A DNA stretch of 64,000 nucleotides from JACDHG01 sp963815295 (GCA_963815295.1 CAWFFZ010000008.1:1178001-1242000), one strand, 5' to 3'. Positions 49,672-58,541 are shown, numbered from the stretch's first letter. Numbers and translations: made by a program. The notes: a model not told the origin generated them from the letters alone.

Positions 49672-50779
49672 ATGGACACGCTGCATGACCGGCTGGCGGA
49701 GTTGGCCGACGACGCACCAACGGGAGGTGCGCCCGCGGCCGAGCTTTGGGCGCGCGGCAAACGCGCCCATCGCCTCCGGGCCGCGGCACTCGCGGCCACC
49801 TTGCTGGTGGTAGGCGCCGTCGGCACAGGCATCGGCGTACGCCTCGCCGATGGCGATCGCTCCGGCCCTGCGCCGGCGGGGACCGTTGGCATCGTGCTGC
49901 CGATCGAATACCCCGTTGGGGAGGAACTGCCGGATCTCGGGGACGCTCCCGGACCGCTGGCGGCGATCTGGGTGGACCTCGCGGGCGGCGGCGCGCCTGA
50001 AGCCGTCGGCCTCGTCGCGGAAACCGGGACGTTCGGGACGCTCCCGATCGACATGTCCTACGGCCTCTACGAGGAGCGAGGTGACGCAGCTGACGAGGTG
50101 GCATGGGGGCCGTGCTGTCGCCCGACGGCCGCAGGATCGCCTATCTGGCCGCGGTAGGGAGACCTGGTCGTCCACGATCTGGTGAGCGGCGAGAGCTACT
50201 CGCCCGCGTCGGAGTTCAAGACCCGCGCCGGGGTTCGACTGGGTCGATGCCACCCACCTCTCGGCCTCGTTGCGGGAGGGACCGACGGAGACGGATGGCT
50301 GTGGGAGCCGCGGCGACGGCGCCGAAGCTGGTCAACCCCTACCTCGTGCCGTATGGCGGGACGGACCTGTCGGTCTCCGGGAACGGAGGCGGTCTTCGGT
50401 CATGTACTTCGGCGCCGATCATCCAGAATGTCCGACCCGCCAAGAGAACGGAGGGGAGGATCGGTCCGGCTCAATCGAGGTGCCGGTGTTGTGCGACGTC
50501 TTGGGCTCGTCCCCGGTTCCGAGATCGTGCTTGGTCATTGGAACTCCGATCGCTTGCCTGGTGACTGGGACGACCCGAACGACGGCAACCGGACAGTGGT
50601 CGCCCTGGACATCCACGGCGCCGACTTCCCACGCAGCCGTACTACGAGCAGAGCAACCCGGCTCCGTTCGACGACCCGGCCCTGCGTCGCGTGGTCGTCA
50701 CCGCAGGAGCGCCTCTGCGGGTCAGGCTCGCTACCGATCTGATCGGGGAAGCGCTCGAGGCAGATGGCGGTGCGTCATG
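49672..50779 (+). pseudogene. Decayed membrane anti-sigma-like gene
   Basis: The 5' part encodes MDTLHDRLAELADDAP, a transmembrane helix (AAALAATLLVVGAVGTGIGV) and extracytoplasmic sequence up to DEVAWG, after which the frame breaks near 50100. Sense resumes in another frame as GAVLSPDGRRIAYLAAVG, typical of beta-propeller blades, and breaks again. The last piece ends EALEADGGAS with the TGA overlapping the sigma gene's ATG. Its architecture matches the intact anti-sigma-like proteins at 39909 and 54837, but several frameshifts make it a pseudogene. Confidence 0.7.
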
Positions 50780-51270
50780 ACCGGGTACGCCGACTTCGAG
50801 GAGTTCGTGGTCGCGCGGAGAGGCGCGCTCTTGCGTACGGCGTACCTGCTCACCGGCGACCATCACGACGCCGAGGACCTCGTGCAGTCAGCGCTGATCA
50901 AGGTGGTGCCGAAGTGGGCGCGGATCAAGGACCGCCCGGAGGGGTACGTCCGGCAGGTGCTCGCGCGTGAGTCTGTGAACCGATGGCGCGGTCGCCGCTG
51001 GCGAGAGGTATCCACTGACGTGGTCCCGGAGGCGATGCATCACGACAGCACCGAAGCATCGACCGCATCGCGTTGCTCGAGGACCTGCGCAGGCTGTCGC
51101 CGCGGCAGCGCGCTGTGCTTGTGTTGCGCTACTTCGACGACCTCACCGAGGCCGACACCGCTGCGGCTCTCGGCATCTCCGTGGGAACTGTCAAGTCGCA
51201 CGTCCGCGACGCGCTGGCGCGCCTGCGCAGCCAGCAGCCGGGCGAGGAGCGGTCAGCGGCTACGACGTGA
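50777..51270 (+). pseudogene. Frameshifted ECF sigma factor gene (SigE-like)
   Basis: From ATG at 50777 the frame encodes the sigma2 region: FEEFVVARRGALLRTAYLLT, DHHDAEDLVQSALIKVVPKW, GYVRQVLARESVNRWRGRRW. A shift near 51057 is followed in the next frame by ALLEDLRRLSPRQRAVLVLR, YFDDLTEADTAAALGISVGT and VKSHVRDALARLRSQQP, an intact sigma4 region. The gene would be normal but for one indel. It comes after its anti-sigma-like partner, the reverse of the usual order. Confidence 0.8.
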
Positions 51271-51367
51271 AACCCATGGCTCCGAGCACGGTCGTGACCA
51301 CGCGCACGCTCATCGGCATGAGCGGATGTCAGCGATGATGAGTCGTCCGCTCGGGAAGGGGGTGACA

Positions 51368-51904
51368 GTGGGGCAACCAACACTGTTCCTGACCGTGGGA
51401 CTGCCATGCACCGGCAAGACCACCGCTGCACGGCGCATAGAGATCGAGCAGAAGGCACTTCGTCTGACGAAGGACGAATGGGTGAAGGCTCTCTACGGGC
51501 ACGAGAATCCGCCATCGGCCACGGCAGTGATCGAAGGACGGCTGATCCAGATCGGGCTGCGCGCTCTCGAACTCGGCAATAACGTCGTGATCGACTTCGG
51601 CCTCTGGAGTCGGGGCGAACGCTCCGCTCTACGGCAGGCAGCAGCAGACCTCGGCGCAATGGCGCAGATGTGCTACTTCGAGCTCACCCCAGCCGAGCAG
51701 CGGATACGACTTGATCAGCGCCAAGCCGAAGCGCCACATACGACTTGGCCGATGTCTGATGAGGAACTCTCCGAGTGGGCTGCCAAGTTCGACATCCCAA
51801 CGCCAGGTGAACTCGACGGCAGTGAACCTATTGATGATCCACCGGCTGGATTCGCGACATGGGACGACTGGCGCAGGCATCGCTGGCCGCCGTCGGTCTC
51901 CTGA
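51368..51904 (+). CDS. P-loop kinase / zeta-toxin-like ATPase
   Basis: The 178-residue protein has Walker A GLPCTGKT at 11-18, then RLTKDEWVKALYG with an Asp expected in substrate or metal binding, and VVIDFGLWSRGERSALRQAA. This matches the AAA_33/zeta-toxin/chloramphenicol-phosphotransferase-like P-loop kinases; the substrate is unknown and it is not necessarily a toxin. GTG at 51368 is favoured because AAGGGGG lies 6 bases upstream; GTG at 51362 and ATG further upstream are in frame. No antitoxin gene is adjacent. Confidence 0.8.
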   Translation: MGQPTLFLTVGLPCTGKTTAARRIEIEQKALRLTKDEWVKALYGHENPPSATAVIEGRLIQIGLRALELGNNVVIDFGLWSRGERSALRQAAADLGAMAQMCYFELTPAEQRIRLDQRQAEAPHTTWPMSDEELSEWAAKFDIPTPGELDGSEPIDDPPAGFATWDDWRRHRWPPSVS

Positions 51905-51976
51905 CCCCTGCGCCCTCCGCACCTGCGAGTGGCGGTGCTGATTGCCGCGCTGGGGACGCCACGATTCTTGCTATGA

Positions 51977-52016
51977 CCGCTCATCGGCATGACAGCGCGG
52001 ACCACGGCATGAGCGG
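51977..52016 (+). repeat. Short palindromic repeat, copy C (best inverted repeat)
   Basis: CCGCTCAT at 51977-51984 and ATGAGCGG at 52009-52016 form a perfect 8-bp inverted repeat enclosing CGGCATGACAGCGCGGACC. The core at 51982-52001 is identical to copies at 38610 and 39163. It lies in the intergenic region between the P-loop kinase and the NTF2-like gene. Confidence 0.7.
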
Positions 52017-52089
52017 GCGGTATTCAGATCATCGCCAGCGGCCGGGTCTTGTGGGACGCTGCCAGGCAACCGCGCAATGAGGAGTTGTC

Positions 52090-52506
52090 ATGTTGGCCGA
52101 CGACGAACTGGTGCGCTCGCTGCACCACCATTGGGAGCACTCGGGCAAGGACGAGGACGCCGCGCACGAGATCTACCATGAGGACGCCGTTCTGGAGTTC
52201 CCGCAGTCCGGCGAGCGTTTCGAGGGGGTAGAGAACTTCCGGGAATGGCGCCGCCAGTATCCAGCCGTCCTTGCCTTCCACTTGCGCCGCATCGTGCATC
52301 GCGAGGACTTGGTCGTGACCGAGTATCTGATCAGCTATAACGGCGCCCCGTGGCAGTTCACGGTCAGTGTCATGGAGTTCCGCGGCGAACGCGTAGCGCG
52401 GGAGCGGATTTACATCATGGACGGGTTTGAGCCTGCCGAGTGGCGTGCGCCCTGGCGAGCGGAGCGTCGCGCAGACCCAGTACCACCGGCACCGCGAACC
52501 GCGTAG
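52090..52506 (+). CDS. SnoaL-like NTF2-fold protein
   Basis: The 138-residue protein has the SnoaL arrangement: LVRSLHHHWEHSGKDEDAAHEIYHEDAVLEFPQSGERFEGVENFREW in pieces, then LRRIVHREDLVVTEYLISYNG and FTVSVMEFRGERVARERIYIMDGF. These folds are isomerases, cyclases or binding proteins; no activity can be assigned. ATG at 52090 follows GAGGAG. Palindromic repeat copies lie on both sides (51977 and 52564). Confidence 0.82.
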   Translation: MLADDELVRSLHHHWEHSGKDEDAAHEIYHEDAVLEFPQSGERFEGVENFREWRRQYPAVLAFHLRRIVHREDLVVTEYLISYNGAPWQFTVSVMEFRGERVARERIYIMDGFEPAEWRAPWRAERRADPVPPAPRTA

Positions 52507-52563
52507 TGGCCGCATCTGAGATCCCTCGTCGCGCATGACCGCTCAGCGTTCGAGCGCGCCGGA

Positions 52564-52636
52564 CATCGGCATGACAGATCGAGTTCGGTCGGACCAGGCG
52601 GGCTCCCGAGCGTGAACTGTCATGCCGATGAGCGGG
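52564..52636. repeat. Two partial palindromic repeats in opposite orientation
   Basis: CATCGGCATGACAG at 52564-52577 and TGTCATGCCGATGAGCGGG at 52618-52636 are the family core in direct and inverted orientation. Together they form an inverted pair separated by about 40 bp in the intergenic space between the NTF2-like and cupin genes. Confidence 0.6.
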
Positions 52637-52743
52637 CATCTGGCGCCGAGACACTTTGGGACGGAGGCGCCGCCCGATCACCCGCTCGTTGACTGGTTGT
52701 AACTACTGCCCGGGACGGGTCGTGGGGTGGTGTCTGGTTGCCA

Positions 52744-53199
52744 TCAGGCGAGCGGTGGTCCCTCGACCGGGCGGACTCCGTACCGGAGGCTGATCTCGAG
52801 AAGCACCTCGGGATCGGGGGGACCGTGAAGGGACGCAAAGTACTCGGCCTGCTCACGAAACATCCCAGTGAGTCCCGGTGAGCTGAGGAGGCCGACCGTC
52901 CAGACCTCCTCCGTGCCGAGGTTGGCGAACACATGCGGGACTTCGCGGGGCAACCAGACGAAGCTCTCGGCGCCGACCTCGTAGCGGTCTTCACCCACCT
53001 CGACCGTGAGGATCCCGGTAATGACGTAGATGCCCTCGTCCTCGTGCGTGTGGACGTGGCGGCCAGGGCCAGGCGCTCCAGGCGCGATCCGAGCATCACC
53101 CAGCGCCATTCCGTTGCTCCGGCTGCCGTCAGAGACCACCCGCCATGGCCGGGAACGGTCAGCGGGCGGTCCGGCCACGAACGGTCTCATCGCTGTCAT
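52744..53199 (-). CDS. Cupin-domain protein
   Basis: The 151-residue protein contains a cupin barrel with metal-binding HVHTHEDEGIYVITGILTVEVG (motif 1) and LPREVPHVFANLG (motif 2). The remaining C-terminus (LTGMFREQAEYFASLHGPPDPE) is helical and common in quercetinase-like single-domain cupins. ATG at 53199 is taken as start because conservation begins near MRPFVAGP; the frame is open further up but without family sequence. The substrate is unknown. Confidence 0.82.
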   Translation of the reverse strand: MTAMRPFVAGPPADRSRPWRVVSDGSRSNGMALGDARIAPGAPGPGRHVHTHEDEGIYVITGILTVEVGEDRYEVGAESFVWLPREVPHVFANLGTEEVWTVGLLSSPGLTGMFREQAEYFASLHGPPDPEVLLEISLRYGVRPVEGPPLA

Positions 53200-53533
53200 G
53201 ACTGCAGCCCCATCACCCGAGCCTTCCACCGAGCTCTGTCTGCTGACAAGGCACACCCGGCATATGGCGCTCCGGCGACCATCGGCGGTCGGGCATCCGT
53301 GAAGCGTCGTCGCCGGTGCAGCGACTGCGCGGGCCTGCCTTTGTCTGGCCGCTGCTAGGCGTCCGCTCATGCCGCGTTGAGGGCGGCTACGCTCGCCTGA
53401 CCATGCCGCTGGTCGCGCGATCGTGCCGAGGGTCGGGCAGTTGTTGCGGCTGATCTTGTAGGCCGATGAGTCGGGTTTGGTTCTACCACTGGAGTCGCCA
53501 GACCTCCTGACCGATCCGGCTAGGCTGCGGGGT
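53200..53533. other. Intergenic region, nothing assigned
   Basis: The 334 bp between the divergent cupin and GNAT genes contain no supported gene. A TAGGCT at 53521-53526, 8 bp before the GNAT GTG, could be a -10 element of a leaderless transcript. CGCTCATGCCGCGTTGAG near 53366 recalls parts of the dispersed repeats. Confidence 0.5.
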
Positions 53534-54127
53534 GTGCCCGAGTTCACCTGGCGACCGGCGAATGAGGCAACGACTGAGGCCGTCGAGGCAGTGTTCGACA
53601 CCGGTGGCGCACGCAAGTGCCGCTGCCAGGCGCTGAAATGCCCGGGCTGGATTTGGCGCGACACCACCCAGGAGCAGCGAGACGCCGCCCTGCTGGAGCA
53701 GACCGGTTGCAGCACCGACGGACCCACGTCCGGCCTGATCGGATATCTCGACGGCGAGCCAGCCGCTTGGGTCGCGATCGAGCCGCGGGAAAACTACCCC
53801 CGAGTGTGGAGCCGGAAGAAGTCGTGGATGCGGCTGGACCCTGAGCTCGTGGGCGTCTGGTCGGTCACCTGCTTCGTCATACGCAAGGGCTTCCGACGGC
53901 AAGGGCTGATGTATGAGTTGGCCGCGGCCACCGTTGAGTACGGAAGGCAGGTCGGCGCCCGCGTCCTGGAGGGCTATCCCACCGAGCCGTCGCCCGGGAA
54001 GACCGTGATCTGGGACGAGGCGTCCGTCGGGTTGCTGCAAGTTTTCCTCGACTCCGGTTACGAGGTGGTGGCCTCTCCGACCCTGCGCCGGAGGGTGGTA
54101 CGTCACCGACTCGCCGAGCCGTCGTGA
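53534..54127 (+). CDS. GNAT-family N-acetyltransferase
   Basis: The 197-residue protein has a GNAT fold with VTCFVIRKGFRRQGLMYELAAATVEYGRQVGA as strand 4 and the acetyl-CoA-binding R/Q-x-x-G loop (RRQGL). The N-terminal CRCQALKCPGW segment is a cysteine-rich feature found in one GNAT subfamily. GTG at 53534 gives VPEFTWRPANE, the family start; TTG at 53477 is an alternative. No Shine-Dalgarno is visible, and a -10-like TAGGCT just upstream suggests a leaderless mRNA. Confidence 0.82.
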   Translation: MPEFTWRPANEATTEAVEAVFDTGGARKCRCQALKCPGWIWRDTTQEQRDAALLEQTGCSTDGPTSGLIGYLDGEPAAWVAIEPRENYPRVWSRKKSWMRLDPELVGVWSVTCFVIRKGFRRQGLMYELAAATVEYGRQVGARVLEGYPTEPSPGKTVIWDEASVGLLQVFLDSGYEVVASPTLRRRVVRHRLAEPS

Positions 54128-54259
54128 CCGGCAGTGAGCTCGCAGCAGTTCCGCAAAAAGCGCTTCTCGCGGTCCTGGCGCTGTAAAGGTTTCCCACTTC
54201 CGCAGACAGTTAAGGGGTGGAGGTGAAATCGATGACCGCATCGGTGGTGCGCGAGGATC

Positions 54260-54847
54260 ATGGGTGACGTGGTGAGCATGGGCCGCGAGCCCCACGTGGA
54301 GCGCTCGGCGTCGGCTGCCCCCGATCCCATCGGTGATCGAGAGGCCGACTTCCGAGACCTCTACATGGTGACGTTTCCTCGCCTGGTGCGCACGTTGTGG
54401 TTCGTTGTCCATGACCACGAGCAGGCACAGGAGATCGCCCAGGATGCGTTCATCGACCTGCACCGGCAATGGCGGAAGCTCCGGTCCTATGACCGGCCCG
54501 ACCTATGGGTACGTCGCGTCGCGTTGCGCAAAGCGCAGCGTGAGGCGGCCCGTACGGTACGACGGCTGCACGCGGAGCAGTCCCAGGCCCCACTCGAAGC
54601 GGTGAGCGACCCAGCGATGCCTGACCCTGAGCTAAGGGCCGCGTTGTTGGTTCTCGCGCCGATGCAACGTGCGGTCGTCGCGCTGTTCTACCTGGAGGAC
54701 CGTCCCATGGAGGACGTGGCCTATGTGCTCGGCTGCAGTCCCTCGACCGGGTTCGTCCACTTGCACCGAGCTCGGCGCCGTCTCGCCGAGCTCCTGGCCG
54801 AAAACGTCACGCAGGACGTGGAGGAGGTGGACGGCGATGTCGGTTGA
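54260..54847 (+). CDS. ECF RNA polymerase sigma factor
   Basis: The 195-residue protein has sigma2 (FRDLYMVTFPRLVRTLWFVVHDHEQAQEIAQDAFIDLHRQW) and sigma4 (LAPMQRAVVALFYLEDRPMEDVAYVLGCSPSTGFVHLHRARRRLAELL) regions. The HTH has GFVHLHRAR in place of the common TVKSRLHRAR. ATG at 54260 is weakly supported by GAGGA; later in-frame starts exist before the conserved part. It overlaps the next gene by 11 nt. Confidence 0.88.
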   Translation: MGDVVSMGREPHVERSASAAPDPIGDREADFRDLYMVTFPRLVRTLWFVVHDHEQAQEIAQDAFIDLHRQWRKLRSYDRPDLWVRRVALRKAQREAARTVRRLHAEQSQAPLEAVSDPAMPDPELRAALLVLAPMQRAVVALFYLEDRPMEDVAYVLGCSPSTGFVHLHRARRRLAELLAENVTQDVEEVDGDVG

Positions 54848-56024
54848 TGCACGCATCCGCGAAGGTCTGACCATGATCGAAGAGAAACTCCCCCAGGTGG
54901 ACACGCTCGAGCGCTACGACGAGCTCGGCGCCCGGATCAGGAAGCACCAGCGGCGACGTATCACGGGCATGATGATCGCTGCTGTCGCGGCTGTCGTCGT
55001 CGGCGTTCTCGTCGTCGATGCTCAGCTTGGCCAGGACCGTGCGGCGCCGCCGGCCTCACCGTCCGTCGAGTGGGTACCGCCGGGCGAGTGGGTCCTTGTG
55101 ACGAGCAGCCTGGTGGGTACGGACTATGCGACTCCCGTCGGCGATGAGTGGGCGGAGCCCTTGGGCACGTCGGGGGTTATGACTTACCCGTACTGGGCCT
55201 CGGTCGACCCTGCGACGGGTCGCTTCCTGATCAACGCCGACGAAGCGACTGCTCATGAGGTCATGACGCCCGGCCGGGCTGAGCCGCTGCTCCGGATCGC
55301 GTGCGAGGACGACGCGTGCCTGAGCGCCGCTCTCGGACCGGGCCCGGACGAGCTCACGATGATGACCGGGGACTTCCATCTCGAGGTGGTCGGCCCCGAC
55401 GGCGACATCGAGCGTGACCTGGGCCCTGTCGGCCAGGGGCTCCTAGAAGGGCTTGCCTGGTCTCCGGACGGCGACACCTTGGCGGAGGTTCATAGCGACC
55501 ACAGCCGGAACAGGGGGTCGCTCACCGTTGTGCTCCGCCACCCGGACTCCTCGGAGCAGACCACCCTGTATGAGTACTCCGAGGAGGCTCCGCCGTGGTA
55601 CGACGCCGAGGAGCATCGATTCGGCAACGGACCCGGCGCATTCAACAGCTGGAATGCGCCGCACTTGGACGACCTGCAATGGGCGCCTAACTCCACCCGG
55701 CTGGCCTTCGCCATGACGACCACACCCGAAGGAGGGGACGACGAAGACCGGCAAGTTCAGTGGCAACTGTTCGTCGCCAACCCGGTTACCGGTGAAGTCG
55801 AGCAGATCGCCGACCTGGGGCGGTGCGCCGAGCCTGTCGATGAGAACGGTCGCTTCACCCGATCCTGTGACGAGAAAGAACCGTCTCTGTCGTGGACACC
55901 CGACGGAAACAGCCTCACCGTGCTCGCGGATTCCACGCTGACCACCTATGACCTGACCGGCAAGAAACTCAGCTCCGAGCCCACGGATCTCATCGGACCG
56001 ATGGTGTGGATGACGTCGAAATGA
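54837..56024 (+). CDS. Membrane-anchored putative anti-sigma factor with propeller-like domain
   Basis: The 395-residue protein has a roughly 40-residue cytoplasmic head, one transmembrane helix at about 42-62 (TGMMIAAVAAVVVGVLVVDA) and a large extracytoplasmic domain. The domain shows WD/TolB-like blades (LEGLAWSPDGDTLAEVHSD, LDDLQWAPNSTRLAFAM, PSLSWTPDGNSLTVLAD). ATG at 54837 follows GAGGAGG inside the sigma gene. Overlap and topology suggest sequestration of the upstream ECF factor and sensing of an external signal. Confidence 0.78.
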   Translation: MSVDARIREGLTMIEEKLPQVDTLERYDELGARIRKHQRRRITGMMIAAVAAVVVGVLVVDAQLGQDRAAPPASPSVEWVPPGEWVLVTSSLVGTDYATPVGDEWAEPLGTSGVMTYPYWASVDPATGRFLINADEATAHEVMTPGRAEPLLRIACEDDACLSAALGPGPDELTMMTGDFHLEVVGPDGDIERDLGPVGQGLLEGLAWSPDGDTLAEVHSDHSRNRGSLTVVLRHPDSSEQTTLYEYSEEAPPWYDAEEHRFGNGPGAFNSWNAPHLDDLQWAPNSTRLAFAMTTTPEGGDDEDRQVQWQLFVANPVTGEVEQIADLGRCAEPVDENGRFTRSCDEKEPSLSWTPDGNSLTVLADSTLTTYDLTGKKLSSEPTDLIGPMVWMTSK

Positions 56025-56472
56025 TGCCCCCTCGCGCGCTGGGGGCATGGTTTCCCAACGGTCAGGGGCGAGTACGGAGATCTTCACCTCGCGCGTCGGT
56101 CATGGATGGCACGACGCGTTGCGCAAGTTCTCGCCTGACGAGGTGCGGACCTATCTAGACCCCAAGTCTGCGCCGCACGAACTTGACCACATCCCTGCCG
56201 GTACCGAGTGCAAGCAGGCCGTGCTGCAGACCGTGTAAGTTTCAAAGTGGACACCCGGTAAGTGCCCAGTGTGAAGCGGCTCCTTGTGGGTACTTGGTGG
56301 GTGTCCGCAAATATTGCGCTCGATCGGTTGTCAAGCCTCGGCGACTTATCAGTTTCCATGTGACGTCGCCTTGAGAGTTTCTTCCGAGTCCACACGCCCA
56401 TGGCGTATCTGTGTGATCTCGCAGTAGCCAATGTTGCTGCGGGAAGCCCCAATCCTTTAGGACACTACTTTC
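56025..56472. other. Intergenic region, possible gene fragment
   Basis: The 448 bp hold no clear gene. A 63-codon frame at 56047-56238 contains GHGWHDALRKFSPDEVRTYL and ends abruptly, which may be a fragment of a lost gene; I cannot name it. The remainder shows nothing recognisable. Confidence 0.4.
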
Positions 56473-57291
56473 GTGAGCACAACCAGCCAGTCAGCGCATG
56501 CCCAACGGCGAAGCCGAGTTCACGCAAGAGGACCAGTGAGGGCACTTGCTCTGGTCATCGCGGTGTCTTTCACCATGTTTTTTGGACCTGTGCCCACGGC
56601 ACATGCCGTCGACTGCGGCATGTTCGGCGTCAGTCACCAAGGCAAGGGGACGGGCTTCTCGGGGAACTCGATCGGTGCGTTCAAGGCGGCTGCCCGGGCG
56701 GGCATCGCCCGGATCGAGACCGATGTGTTCTTGACCGCTGACAACGTGCCGCTGTTGCACCATCAGGACAAGCTCGGCCAGTTCGGGCTGATCTCCGAGC
56801 ACACCGCCGCCGAGATTCGCGAGCGTTTCCGGCGCAGTGACGGCTCTGTCGTCCCGACGCTGAACGAGGCGTTGGACGCGATGCGACCGTTCGGCACCCG
56901 TTGGCTGATCGAGGTCAAGCGGGTCATGCCCTGGGAGGTACTGCACAGCCGGGTCGTCAACAACGACATGATGAACCGGGCGGTGTTCTATTCGTCCTCG
57001 GGCTTCCAAGTGCGGTCGTTCGACAAGGCCTACCCCGACATCCGGATCGGGTTGAAAGTCGACACCGGCTTCGGCGGCTGGACGGTGGACACGATCAGCG
57101 AGTTCGCGGAAGTAGTGACCTTGGCGCCGGCCGACATCGTCGAGTACCCGTCACGGGTGCAAAGGTTCCACGAGCACGGAGTGACCGTGATCGTGCGTCG
57201 TGGCACCAACCTGGCCCCGATGGAGCGCCTCGAAGTCGATGGTGCCATTACCAACGACCCGGCCGCCTTCACCGAATGGTGCAAGCGTTGA
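56473..57291 (+). CDS. Secreted glycerophosphodiester phosphodiesterase family protein
   Basis: The 272-residue product has a Sec signal peptide (ALALVIAVSFTMFFGPVPTAHA, cleavage near residue 45) and a GDPD TIM barrel. Visible motifs are SHQGKGTGFSGNSIGAFKAAARAGIARIETDVFLTADNVPLLHH, then WLIEVKR. The usual catalytic HR in AHRG is HQ here, while Glu-x-Asp (ETD) and the second His are kept, so activity may be altered. GTG at 56473 is the start; no Shine-Dalgarno is seen. It is likely exported and may act on phosphodiesters in the envelope. Confidence 0.82.
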   Translation: MSTTSQSAHAQRRSRVHARGPVRALALVIAVSFTMFFGPVPTAHAVDCGMFGVSHQGKGTGFSGNSIGAFKAAARAGIARIETDVFLTADNVPLLHHQDKLGQFGLISEHTAAEIRERFRRSDGSVVPTLNEALDAMRPFGTRWLIEVKRVMPWEVLHSRVVNNDMMNRAVFYSSSGFQVRSFDKAYPDIRIGLKVDTGFGGWTVDTISEFAEVVTLAPADIVEYPSRVQRFHEHGVTVIVRRGTNLAPMERLEVDGAITNDPAAFTEWCKR

Positions 57292-57355
57292 GCAGTTCAG
57301 GGCTGCGGGGATGTAGCTGAAAGTTCTGGCTCTGCCAGGCACGGGTTGTGTCTGC

Positions 57356-57396
57356 GACGAATGACACGTGCTGGATGACGAATGACACGTGCTGGA
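57356..57396. repeat. Two-unit direct repeat
   Basis: GACGAATGACACGTGCTGGA occurs at 57356-57375 and 57377-57396, separated by one base (21-bp period). A degenerate third relative (CGAATAACACGCACTCGA) lies near 59127, at the same relative distance from another copy of the hairpin repeat. Confidence 0.75.
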
Positions 57397-57450
57397 CAGG
57401 GCACACAGTCACCACGACCCCGCTGTCCGGATGGTACCCAGCGGGGCGAA

Positions 57451-57496
57451 GGTCGGTCCCTGGGCCACGGACGGCGCGTCTCCCCAGGGACCGACC
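57451..57496. repeat. Hairpin repeat, copy 1
   Basis: GGTCGGTCCCTGGG (57451-57464) and CCCAGGGACCGACC (57483-57496) form a perfect 14-bp stem. The loop carries a nested GACG-GCG-CGTC mini-hairpin. Related structures are at 58671-58706 and 59193-59236. Confidence 0.75.
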
Positions 57497-58005
57497 GCGC
57501 ATATCCCTTTTCTTGGCGCTTCGACTCTGAGCATCGGAGCATGGGTCGCGGACCCGGCCGTGCTGATCCTCAGCGCCGACGGGGAGGGGCGCGGGGACTC
57601 GGCGCCTCAGGGCCACCACTCCTGGGGGGAGGGAAGGTCGGCCCCAACCCCGGCAAGGGACAGCACTCGGTTTTGAACGGTCCCTGCCTGGAACCTGGCA
57701 GCCGTCCGGACGACCACAGGCCTGCAAGAGACAGTAACAGGACAATCGTCACAGCCGCCCGCTGAGGACGTACCTTCAGTTGGGAGGCCAAGCTGCTCTG
57801 CATCAGGCGCATCCGTGTGTGAAGGCTCGGCGTAACGCTGCCTGGGGCGGGCGAGGCGAGGTGGCGTTCGAAGCCGTGGCATGCGCCGCGCTGCATCAAC
57901 GCGAATCTCAGTCACCTCGAGGATCCAACTTTGCATTGAACGTCTCGGCGACAGGCGTTATGGCAAACCCGGTGAGCCCACTTCGGACCGATTGAAACCT
58001 CGACG

Positions 58006-58209
58006 CTAGCCGCGATGCGGCCGAGCGCCACGGTCGACGAGGGACACGATCTCCGCGACCCGGTCCGCTTCATCCGGCGAGTGGTGAACTCTCACGAGCC
58101 GTCCGGAGTCGCAGGTTTCGGCACCAGCCGGGTAGCCGGCCTTCCTCAGCCTGAGCATGAGGTGCAGCTGCTTCGTCGCGGTGGAAGCCACATAGACCGT
58201 TTCTCTCAT
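58006..58209 (-). CDS. Small protein of unknown function
   Basis: The 67-residue product (MRETVYVASTATKQLHLMLRLRKAGY... VRVHHSPDEADRVAEIVSLVD) has a likely alpha/beta fold. ATG at 58209 is chosen because AGGAG lies about 9 bases upstream on the minus strand; the longer in-frame ATG at 58245 has no such site. No family is recognised. It is isolated, which keeps confidence moderate. Confidence 0.5.
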   Translation of the reverse strand: MRETVYVASTATKQLHLMLRLRKAGYPAGAETCDSGRLVRVHHSPDEADRVAEIVSLVDRGARPHRG

Positions 58210-58541
58210 CCAGCCAATCTCCTGCCCTCCTTCGTCCAGTGCCACGGCTCACAAAAACTGAACCCGCAGTATTTTGGTCCGGACCCCGACCCCCCAAGAG
58301 GGGAGCAGTTGGCCGGGGCCTGCGCCGCGGGGTCGGCGTCTCCAAAGTTGGCCCCGCGGGCTGAGTCTGACGTGATGGCTCATACAAGGCAATGAGCACG
58401 GAGCGACGCACCAACCACCGCTGGGTAGCGGGAATGTTGTGTCGACGGGCCGACGGTGGACGCGGCCCCCGCCGCGGACCGACGAAATCGATGACGGGGG
58501 CCGCTAAGGCGACTACACGTCAACGGGTTGGCAGTCGTTCG
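58210..58541. other. Intergenic region, nothing assigned
   Basis: The 332 bp between two small minus-strand genes show only GC-rich sequence with short complementary tracts (GACCCCGACC and GGGGTCGGCG near 58285-58335). No gene or promoter can be supported. Confidence 0.45.

Larger units (their letters stand above)
57292..58005. other. Noncoding stretch with tandem repeat and hairpin repeat
   Basis: The 714 bp contain no gene I can support. They hold the two-unit direct repeat at 57356-57396 and the strong hairpin at 57451-57496, both with relatives at 58.7 and 59.2 kb. A further AGGGAC/GTCCCT inverted pair lies near 57655-57685. The rest is unremarkable GC-rich sequence, perhaps a decayed minus-strand gene. 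Confidence 0.5.

Noticed and set aside
51368..51904. Complete zeta-type toxin-antitoxin system
   Set aside because: The P-loop kinase is similar to zeta-toxin-like enzymes, but no epsilon-like antitoxin or other small partner gene lies next to it.
56047..56238. 63-residue gene after the second anti-sigma gene
   Set aside because: It has no ribosome-binding site, no family match and ends abruptly; at most it is a gene fragment.
57269..57745. 158-residue minus-strand gene over the 57-kb repeats
   Set aside because: It consists largely of repeat sequence, has no recognisable domain or good start, and overlaps the end of the GDPD gene on the other strand.
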